A DNA stretch of 64,000 nt from Euryodendron excelsum (taxonomy: Eukaryota > Streptophyta > Magnoliopsida > Ericales > Pentaphylacaceae). The position numbers and the translations under genes were made by a program. Shown piece after piece: positions 55,769-64,000 of the stretch; position 1 is the stretch's first letter, and every line of letters starts with the position of its first letter. Where the stretch lies: contig CM065379.1 of the NCBI GenBank assembly GCA_033060915.1, positions 36,335,318 through 36,399,317 of the forward strand. Direction: 5' to 3'. Below the pieces are notes generated by a model. It was not told the DNA's origin. It searched no databases and was given only the letters and a program-made list of their open reading frames with translations.

Positions 55769-56530
55769 AATTGAAAAAACTTTCCAAAATATGAATAATA
55801 GCTTCAAGTATGCATGTGTTGGTGCAAGAGTATAGAAATTTATACCTAAGTTTGCTCCCTTTTTTTAAGGAATATATTGCTCCCCCTTTCTCAAGAAAGT
55901 CAAGCACTTGATGCTTTTGAGTCCATGTGAAGCAAGCAACAATCTTGTACTTTTCTCCCTCTCTTTAGAGGAGTTAAAGCACTTGTGCTTTTTATCAAGC
56001 AACAACAGCAATAATATTTCATATTTCAAGCAACAACAATACTTCTACTTCTCTATTTCTCTCCCCAACAGTTATACTTCTACTTCTCTTAACAATAGTT
56101 CTGTTCAAACAACAATTATACTCTACTTCTCTCCCCATTTTTGACAATCAATCAAAAAGAGCTAAAAATACAAATAAGAGACAGGTACAATAATAAAAAA
56201 AATCTTAAAACAAGAATATTGTTACAAAAAAGTGAGTAATCAAAGAAAAGCAATAACCATTCAATCAAAAAATTCTGCAAACAACCACATTGAAGATTTC
56301 AATTAATCAAAAAATTCTAAGCAACCACATTAAAGAGTTCATACAATAAAAAATAGATATATATTAGGCAACAATAGAAGACATCTAAGCATCTATCATA
56401 TTACATATCAATTGTCTTTAGGATGACATATCATCTTTTAAAAGAAAGACTTGTTCAAAAATGCAAATGAAAATGCAACAATAAAATGCAAATGCAAGAT
56501 TGCTCAATTTTTGGCTTTGGGGGATGGAGT
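55769..56530 (-). mobile_element. Copia-3 3' non-coding tail
   Basis: This is AT-rich with CTTCTACTTCTC-type words (about 56040-56140). Further purine tracts on minus (e.g. AAAAAAAGGGAGCAAAC near 55853-55869) may be extra PPT-like runs. No credible ORF. Confidence 0.5.
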
Positions 56531-58081
56531 TTAGGAGATATTAATAGGGTCCTTGGCAGTATTTGTGAACTTGGCTGGATTTCTCTACCTTAGTCCATAC
56601 TGGTGGGTGCTGGCTGGTGATTGTGGAGATGTTTGATCAGGTTTGGCTCTTACTTGAGTTGGGGTGTCAGCTTTTGTGCCAGTTGAGGGATCAATTTCCT
56701 AATGTGCTTCATCCATGTCATCAGTAAAGGCATCAATAGAAGGGTTCTCTTCTGTAAATTTTGTTGCAGCTGGATAAAGGGGATTGTAGACATCTCCAAT
56801 CATTTTCTTAATATATTTTCCTAAATGCTCAACAGACATTGCAATGTCATTACCCATTTGCTTCTTCAACTTGTCTCCCTTAGTCACAAATGCCTTGCCA
56901 AGCTCCCTTACCTTCTACTCAATAAAGAGCAACCTAGATGCACCATTTTTCACTTTCTTGTCAAGCTTAGTAAACATCTCCTATTGGTATTTCTTTATCT
57001 CCTTGAGCATTTCCATCATCATGGCTATTTGCACAAAATTATTAGGCACAATGTCCATGAGAAAAGTTCTGTTGAAGTTTCAGATGATTGACCTCTTTCC
57101 ATGCCCCTTGCCTTTGGTGTGGCACTACCACCACCACTGCTACCCTTTTCTTTCACTTATTGCTTGGTTTGTTTGTCAAAGAAATACCTCATTCTAGACA
57201 AAGTCTTGTGATTGTACTCATTAAAATTAGGGTTAGGAGTTTTCCTCTTTTCACCAGATAAGTTGATCTTAAAGTGTTTAAAGACCTTGGTCAAAAATAT
57301 TCCATAGGGTAGACTGACTTTGGTTTTGTTGGCTTTGAGGATGTGGTTCAAAATATAATAGGCCAGATCAATCTTGGTCTCAGTCATGTAAGCCCACAAA
57401 AAAAAGAGTTCTTATCAGAAATATATTCAAATTTTCCTCCTTTTGGAATAAAAATGTGGCAAGAAAAGTGATGAATAAGTCTCAATTCTAATGGCAGTTC
57501 ATTTGCAATTGGTTGAAGACTATATTACCAGTGACTTCTGTGCCTAAAAGAAGTGACAAGGCTGGATATCTATCCATGTGTTTTTGCCCTATTGTGCCAT
57601 CACCACTGATACCCAAAATGTTATAAATTCATTTGGTGAGTAAAATGTGGACTCATCTAACATAACTTGTCACACTTGCACCATCCCTTTCTTTTTCGAC
57701 ATGGGCATAGAAATGCCCAACCAATTCAAGTTACACATCATCTCTAAGCAATGTCATGGATTTCCATTCAAGTTTCTCCAGTTTTTTTTCAAATGTAAAC
57801 TTCTCATTGGTAAAGAATGCATAGTCTATCCATCGACCATTAAGAACAATTTTGGAAGAGAAATCATTGACATACCTATCTTTATTGGATTGCTTGTAGA
57901 AATAGAGATTGTTTTCCAAGATATCCCCTTCTTCTTCTTCCACAATCTGCTTCCCTTTCCTCTTCTTTGAAGCTTTAGAAGACTTCCCTTTATTCTTCCT
58001 TTTCTTCCCTATTATGGGCGTAGGGGTTGACCATACTAGGGCAAGCTTGTCTTGTTTTAGTTTAGCAGTTTTAGGAGCCAT
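56531..58081 (-). pseudogene. Copia-3 extra ORF with PTP domain
   Basis: The ATG at 58081 opens MAPKTAKLKQDKLALVW, followed by a Lys-rich nuclear-signal-like stretch (KKRKNKGKSSKASKKRKGK) and an acidic EEEEGD. The frame stays open to 57731 (KFTFEKKLEKLEWKSM). The PTP-like core resumes at 57399-57157 with SLPYGIFLTKVFKHFKINLSGE, matching the Copia-2 ORF (SGLPYGMALTRIFKHFGVEL). A further block at 56887-56699 (VEHLGKYIKKMIGD) is followed by a tail ending KDPINIS at a TAA (56533-56531), like Copia-2's TDPIIV end. Frame breaks show it is inactive. The N-terminus is better preserved than in Copia-2. Confidence 0.7.
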
Positions 58082-58559
58082 GGGAGGATGAAATGGGAAT
58101 TAGGAGCAGTTGGGTGATGATTTTGAAGTTCGAATATGGGATTTATAGAGGTTGGATTAGGGATTTTCAGTGGGTATGGCAGTTGAAGAAATAGTTTGTC
58201 GAGAAAGAGAGGGAAATTTTGATTTAGTCAAATAAACAGGGGATTTTAAAGTTACCGAGCAACCACACAAAGGGGTCAACTCTTAGCTTTAAGGGTCGAC
58301 TCTTTTTCTTGTAGAATCACTTTTGAGTTTTCTGTTAAAATGAGTCGACTCTTAGTACTATAGGGGTTAACTCTTTTCAACAGAGGCCATCATAAGTTAT
58401 TCTTAGGAAACAAGGGTCGACACTTCCTTTTACAAATGCAGAAAATAACTTATGAATGACACGTAATGCATCAAATAAAAGTCTAAATCAATTTTAAACA
58501 ATTCAATAGCATAATCAGGTATTCACAATAACACAATCAATTAAGCTATTAGATTTCTT
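58082..58559 (-). other. Copia-3 spacer between RNase H and extra ORF
   Basis: This non-coding region has repeated GTCGACTCTT and GTCAACTCTTAG motifs at 58265-58430, the same dyad words as the 70-bp repeats of this element's LTR. Copia-2 shows a comparable arrangement, so a regulatory role upstream of the extra ORF is plausible but not shown. Confidence 0.5.
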
Positions 58560-61500
58560 ATTCCTAATTTGCTCCTAATCATACAAAATCTATCTTCACT
58601 CAAGAGTTTTGTGAATATATCAGCAAGTTGGTTCTCAGTGCTTACAAAATCAAGTTTAATATCACTTTTTGCACATGATCAAGTATAAATTGATGTCTAA
58701 TTTTAATGTGTTTTGTGCGAGAGTGCTGAATAAGATTCTTGGTCAAATTGATAGCACTTGTGTTATCACATCTAACTGAAATATGTTCAAAATTCAGTCC
58801 AAAATCCTCTAGTCGGTGTATAACAACTTCCCACTATGATGTACTCAACCTCAGCTGTAAAAAGTGCAATCGAGTTTTGTTTCTTACTAAACCATAAAAC
58901 AAGCATATTACCAAGAAATTGACAAAAATCACTTGTGCTCTTTCTATCAACTTTACTACCAGCATAGTCAGCATTTAAATACCCAATCAAGTTTAAAGAT
59001 GTGCCCTTAGGATACCATAATCCAAGGTTAGGTGTGTGCTTGAAATATCTAAAAATTCTTTTAACAGCTACAACATGTGATTCCTTAGGATTAGATTGAA
59101 ATCTAGCATGTAGGCATACACTAAACATAATATCAGGCCTACTAGTAGTTAGATAGAGTAATAAGCCAATCATACTTCTATATATTTTGGTATTCACAGA
59201 AATACCTTTCTCATCTTTGTCAAGCTTTGTTAAAGTATTCATGGGAGTGCTCAATAGCTTTGCATTTTCCATATCAAACTTTTTGAATAAGCCTTTGATG
59301 TACTTAACTTGGTTTATAAAGATTCCTTCATTTGATTGTTTGATTTGAAGTCTAAGGAAAAAGTTGAGTTCTCTCATCATGCTCATCTCAAACTTACCCT
59401 ACATACACTTAGCAAATTCCTTGCAAAGCTTCTTATTAGTAGAGCCCAATATGATATTATCCACATAAATTTGCACAATAAGCATATCATGGTCTCTAAT
59501 CTTTATAAAAAGAGTGGTGTCAACGTTTCCTCGTGTGAAACCATTTTCTATCAAAAATTTACTTAACATTTCATACCAAGCCCTTGGAGCCTGTTTTAAA
59601 CCATAAAGTGCCTTTGTTAGCTTGAAAACATGATTTGAAAATTTTGGGTTTTCAAAACCAAGAGGTTGTTCAACATAAACTTCTTCAGAAATAAAACCTT
59701 TCAAGAATGCACTTTTTATATCCATTTGGTAAAGCTTAAAATTTTTTAAACATGAAAATGTAAGCAACATTCTAATAGCCTCTAATCTAGCTACAGGTGC
59801 ATAAGTCTTATCAAAATCAATTCATTCGTCTTGATTAAAGCCTTGAGCTACAAGTCTAGCTTTATTTCTTACAACAATTTCATATTCATCCATTTTGTTT
59901 CTAAACACTCATTTGGTTCCAATTACAGGATGATCTTCAAGTCTAGGAACAAGGTTCCAACCCTCATTCCTTTCAAATTGATTTAATTCATCTTATATGG
60001 CCATAATCCAAAATTCATTATTTTCAGCTTCTTGAAAACATTTTGGTTCAATTTGAGATAGAAAAGCAAGATGATTACATATATTTCTAAGAGATGATCT
60101 TGTTCTAACCCCTTGTAATGGACCACCTAGTATTTGCTCGGTTGGATGGTTGAAAACAAACTTTTATTCTTTTGGCAGCCCTTCATTCACATCTTATTGG
60201 TTTGATTGAATGTCTTAGTCTTCTTTCTCCTATAGTGGAGCTTCACTTTGAGTTAGATTGATGTTCAACTTATCTAAGCTTTGTTCCACATTATCTATTT
60301 CATCATTCACAATATACTTTGACAAAGAATTTAGTTCATCAACGGTAACATATACAAATACTTCAATAATTACAATTCTTTTATTATAAATTCTATATGC
60401 CTTGCCATGAGTGGAGTAGCTAAAAAAGATACCTTTATCTGATTTTGTATCAAACTTACCAAGGTTGTCATTATTATTATTTAACACAAAGCATTTACAT
60501 CCAAAAGTTTTAAAGTATAAAATATTTGATTTCTTGTCTTTCCAAAGCTCATATGGGGTTTTGTTTTAAAATTTTCTTACCAAAACTCTGTTTAAAACAT
60601 AGTAAGCTGTGTTAACAACTTCAACCCAAAAATATTTTAGCAAATTATTTTCACAAAGCATTGTTCTTCCCATTTCGTTTAAAGTTCTATTTTTCTCTCA
60701 AACAACTCTATTTTGTTGAGGAGTTTTAGGTGCTGGAAAGTTGTGTTCAAAACTGTTTTCATCACAATATATTTTAAAAAGTTTGCAATCAAACTCACCA
60801 CCATGGTCAGTCTTAATTGCTACGATTGTAAATCCTTTTTCATTTTGGACCTTTTTGCAAAACTTGGTGAAGAAAATAATTGTTTCATCTTTGTGAGCTA
60901 GAAAGAATGTCAAGTATATCTAGTGTAATCATCAACAATAATAAGAGCATATTGCTTACCTCCTAAACTTAATGTTCTAATAGGTCCAAACAAATCCTTG
61001 TGCAAAAATTATAGTAGCCTAGAGGTAGAGAGCATATTAGTAGATTTGAAAGAAATTCTGGTTTGCTTCCCCATTTGACATGCATCACAAATTTTGTCTT
61101 TTTCAAATTCGAGTTTGGGAAGACCATTCACAGGTTCATTTTTCAAAAATTTTAAAATAATGCTTATGCTAATCTGACCAAGTCTTCTATGCCACAATCA
61201 ATTATCTTCATTGTTCATAGCAGCAAGACATTTTATTTTGTAAGAAGATAAATCATTTAAGTCAGAAATATAAATATTGTCTTGTCTATATCCAATCAAT
61301 ATGATCTTGTTGTCATTCATGTTTACTATAGTGCATTTAAAAGATTCAAATATTACCTTACAATCTTTGTCACACAATTGGCTATTACTTAACAAGTTAT
61401 GCTTAATATCTTTAACAAGTAAAACATTTTCAATTGAGGTAGATGAGTTTTTACCAATACTTTTTATACCAATGATCTTGCCTTTGCTATTATCTCCAGA

Positions 61501-61599
61501 AGTGACCGATCCTCCATCCATTGGTGTAAGTGATGTGAATTAAGATTCATCTCCAGTCATGTGTCTTGAACAACTACTATCCAAGTACCAATGGTCCTT
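58560..61599 (-). pseudogene. Copia-3 protease-integrase-RT-RNase H (SIRE-like), with stops
   Basis: Read on minus from 61599. Protease: WYLDSSCSRHMTGDES, where DSG reads DSS. Pre-integrase: 61521-61198. Integrase zinc region: HRRLGQISI...CDACQMGKQ (61197-61009). DDE core: 60913-60698 with KTDHGGEFD and TPQQNRVV. Integrase C-terminus: 60487-60230. Reverse transcriptase: 59770-59399 (LYQMDIKSAFLKG, LKQAPRAWYEM); YVDD reads YVDN. RT end and RNase H: 59386-58787 (RSMIGLLLYLTTSRPDIMFSVC, TAEVEYIIVGSC), with the tail reaching about 58560 (DRFCMIRSKLG). Scattered stops separate blocks that mostly remain in frame. Confidence 0.87.
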
Positions 61600-63188
61600 T
61601 TGGAATTTGCTTGAAGACATACCTACAAAGACATTAGCTTAATCTTTCACCTTTGGTACCCAAATCATTTTTGGTCCATGGGAGTTAGTCTTCAAGATCC
61701 TTTTGGGATCCAAGCATTCTTAAGAGTATGAGATTTTTGCATAATATAACATCTGCTAGCTGTGTGGCCTTTCTTTTGACAATAAAAGCAAGTAATTTTT
61801 ATTTTTGAAAACTTTTTATCGTTAAAAGGGTTTTAGCCTATTCCAGCCGTATCAAGAGAGCATTTTTATTTGCCAAACATGACATCAAGTTTTTTTTTTT
61901 CATTAACACAATTTGTAAGAGATTTTTTCAAATCATTTACTTTTTCTTTCAAAACAGAATTCTCTTTAATCAAAATTTCGTTTTCATTTTGTAAATCTTC
62001 ACTCTCATCAGTGAGTGTGGATAACATCTTTTTAAGAATATTCTTTTGGTTGCTCAATTTTTTAAATTTAGCATATAAATCATCAAAAGTATCTTACAAT
62101 TAATCAAATGAAAAACTAGATGTTTTAATGTGTATTACCTCAGATTCTTCCTTGTGTGCCATGAGACGTAGGTTTGTAACTTCTTGAGGTTTAGCTTCCT
62201 CATCCGAGCTAGATTCCTCATCTTCACTCCATGTGGTAGCTAGAGCCCTTCTTCCTCTGCCTTTCTTTTCTTTCTTCTTTAGCATAGGACACTCAGCTTT
62301 AATGTGTCCTTACTTCTTGCATTCATAGCATATGATGGTTGAATCCTTATTGTTGAATTCACCCTTTGCTTCATGCTTTTTTCGTCATTTCCACCTCTTT
62401 TTCATGAATCTTTTAAACTTCCTTGCAAAGAGGGCAAGATCTTCCTCATCATCATCTTCACTTCCAGATTCATTTTCTAATATGATGGACTTGAATGCAA
62501 TGGATTTCTTTTTTTTATCCTCCTCTTCTACAGCATTTTGTTTATGGCTCAGCTCATAAGTCATGAGAGATCCAAGAAGCTCCTAAAGAGACAATATGTT
62601 GAGGTCTTTGGCTTCTTGTATTGCTGTCACTTTGGCTTTCCATGTCGTTGGCAATGATTTTAGAATCTTTCTCACCTGTTCACTATTAGGATATACTCTT
62701 CCAAGAAACTTTAAGCCATTAATAATGCTAGTGAATCTAGTAAACATTTCAATTATGGACTCATCAGATTTCATTCTAAATAATTCATAATTATGCATAA
62801 GAATGTTAATCTTAGACTCCTTAACTTGATTGGTTCCTTCATAAGTCATTTCAAGTCTATTTCAAATCTCCTTGGCAAATTCACAAGTAGAAATTCTATT
62901 GAACTCATTTGGGTCTAATGCACAATACAAAATGTTCATAGCTTTAGCATTAGATTGTATAAGCTTCTAGTCATTTTCATCCCATTCATTTTCTAGTTTA
63001 GGGATAACTTCCTTTCTAATGAACTTGGTGGGAGTCTTAGGACCATTAACAATGATCCTCCACAATTCATAGTATTCCATATAGATTCTCATTCTATTAT
63101 TCCAATAGTCGTAATTTGTCCCATTAAACATGGGAGGTTCATTGGTGGATTGACCCTCACCTAGAGAGCCTTCATATATAGTTGCCGT
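61600..63188 (-). pseudogene. Copia-3 gag (SIRE-like), start codon and frame damaged
   Basis: The Gag start aligned with Copia-2 reads ACG instead of ATG at 63188-63186, followed by GEGQSTNEPPMFNGTNYDYW, where Copia-2 has a stop in place of the last Trp. The UBN2-type gag region is 62849-62583 (KESKINILMHNYELFRMKSDE...VRKILKSLPTTWKAK). A zinc knuckle near 62330-62285 (CYECKK, stop, GHIKAEC) is broken by one stop. The acidic Ser-rich stretch is 62285-62100 and a coiled-coil-like region 62057-61866. A second knuckle near 61790-61750 (CYYCQKKGHTASRC) is intact. It partners the pol region at lower coordinates. Confidence 0.83.
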
Positions 63189-63230
63189 AGATCAACTCTA
63201 AGGACGTTAAGCCTTTAAATGTAGAGTACT

Positions 63231-63243
63231 GGCTCTGATACTA
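63231..63243 (-). promoter_or_regulatory. Copia-3 primer binding site (one change)
   Basis: On minus, TAGTATCAGAGCC differs from the initiator-tRNA-Met complement TGGTATCAGAGCC by one G-to-A change. It lies two bases from the LTR end. Confidence 0.8.
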
Positions 63244-63245
63244 AT

Positions 63246-64000
63246 TGTTAGCCCAAGAGCGCAACCCAAGAGAAGGGTGAAATGGGTTTTACAAATAATC
63301 ACTAATAATTTTAACTAAAAATTATTTAAGCAATTTGATTAATCAATCTAATAATAGAATTTAAGTGTGTGAGCAATGTGTTTAAGCAATCTCAAATAAT
63401 CAATGAAAAATAGAGCACAAAATAAACATAAAGATTTATCGAGGTTCAGCCACAACTCTTGACTTATATCCTCACTCTCAAGACCCCCTTGAAAGCTCTT
63501 CCACTGTACAATCAACAATTACAAAGCAGGTGCTAGTTGATCCAGTGCCCAGCTCACTTTTCACAAGAGCTCTTCCCAAGCTCTCAATTCTCCCAAGTAA
63601 TTTTATCCAAGCTTCATTCAAACTTACAAGTGATTTTGTCTAAACTTCAGTCAAACTTACAACTGTTTTTCCCAAGCTACACCCAAACTCACAAGTTTAC
63701 AAACTCACTCAAATCAAATAAATGGGGTTTACACAAAGTATCTCTCTCAAAGAGTGGATAGAATCAATGTATATCAGTAAAACCCCAATATATCAGCAAA
63801 GCAATATTAGCAGCTAGGTTTTATGCCTTCAAATTCGTTTGCTGCACTTGTATATCAATAATTACAAAGCAGGTCTTAGTTGATCCAGTGCCCAACTCAT
63901 TTTTCACAAGAGCTCTTCCCAAGCTCTCAATTCTCCCAAGTAATTTTATCCAAGCTTCATTCAAACTTACAAGTGATTTTGTCTAAACTTCACTCAAACT
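63246..64000 (-). repeat. Copia-3 5' LTR, partial at window edge
   Basis: On plus it starts TGTTAGCCCAAGAGCGCAAC and matches the 3' LTR from 53701 (TGTTGGCCTAAGAGTGCAAC) onward. Only the U5/R side is inside the window. Unlike the 3' LTR, it has an internal duplication of about 343 bp. The short plus-strand ORF at 63537-63761 is not credible. Confidence 0.87.
63517..64000. repeat. 343-bp tandem duplication in Copia-3 5' LTR
   Basis: AATTACAAAGCAGG occurs at 63517 and again at 63860, and the following 140 bases to the window edge match nearly base for base. The 3' LTR has one copy (from about 53971) and then continues differently after GCACTTATATATCA, so the junction is at ATATCA near 63852-63857. 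Confidence 0.85.

Noticed and set aside
57647..58091. 107- and 60-residue plus-strand ORFs
   Set aside because: Antisense shadows of the N-terminus of the Copia-3 extra ORF.
1..64000. CRISPR arrays, rRNA, tRNA genes, bacterial operons
   Set aside because: None seen. Repeats are plant-type minisatellites or LTRs without spacer-repeat structure, and tRNA resemblance is limited to the retroelement primer binding sites.

Overview
The window looks like nuclear DNA from a large-genome dicot. Its only host gene visible is the 5' end of a JmjC histone-demethylase gene of the JMJ25/IBM1 type (minus strand, left edge). Almost everything right of about 2.3 kb is transposable element. The TE-family sequences are plant-specific: a Tork/TNT1-like Copia, two SIRE-like Copia elements with an extra 'putative plant transposon protein' ORF, a Ty3-like family with giant 4.6-5.2 kb LTRs, and hAT-like and other TIR elements. 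I saw no rRNA, tRNA or CRISPR array, and no bacterial features.

Layout. (1) 1-2224: JMJ25-like intron, first coding exon (895-1434), 5'UTR intron and a TATA box, all minus strand. (2) 2366-3142: a 777-bp hAT-type non-autonomous element with an exact 8-bp target duplication, about 140 bp upstream of that promoter. (3) 4534-11575: solo-LTR-like sequences (4534-6597, 6936-8647, 9888-11458). One splits a GGT-rich terminal-inverted-repeat element and another splits a 60-bp tandem repeat. (4) 11576 to about 14690: a plus-strand, 3'-truncated copy of the giant LTR. (5) 15233-40085: Copia-1 (minus). Its 3' LTR lies at 15233-16530, its RNase H tail at 16552-16791, its gag-protease-integrase at 35030-37530, and its 5' LTR from 38959. 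The reverse-transcriptase segment is missing. In its place sits 18 kb of giant-LTR sequence: LTR A with a polypurine tract and an internal region carrying a decayed plant-mobile-domain (PMD) gene (23166-25111), then truncated LTR C, which is itself split by complete solo LTR B. (6) 40086 to about 53700: Copia-2 (SIRE-like, plus), inserted in the Copia-1 5' LTR. Its own 5' LTR is split just after the TATA box by giant solo LTR E. (7) 53701-64000: Copia-3 (SIRE-like, minus), with a complete 3' LTR, all coding regions and the start of its 5' LTR.

Order of events inferred from nesting: Copia-1 first. Then giant-LTR elements entered its pol gene and Copia-2 entered its LTR. Solo LTRs B and E came later. 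B and E have perfect 5-bp target duplications. None of the coding elements is intact. Stops in Copia-2 fall mostly where single C-to-T or G-to-A changes of Trp, Gln and Arg codons would create them, as expected from decay of methylated cytosine. Copia-2 and Copia-3 carry related coding regions in opposite orientation and so form a long diverged inverted repeat. I found no evidence of a wholly new system. The most unusual items are the giant-LTR family with a captured PMD gene, the recombination scar in Copia-1, and repeat motifs shared between the SIRE-like LTRs and the spacers before their extra ORFs.
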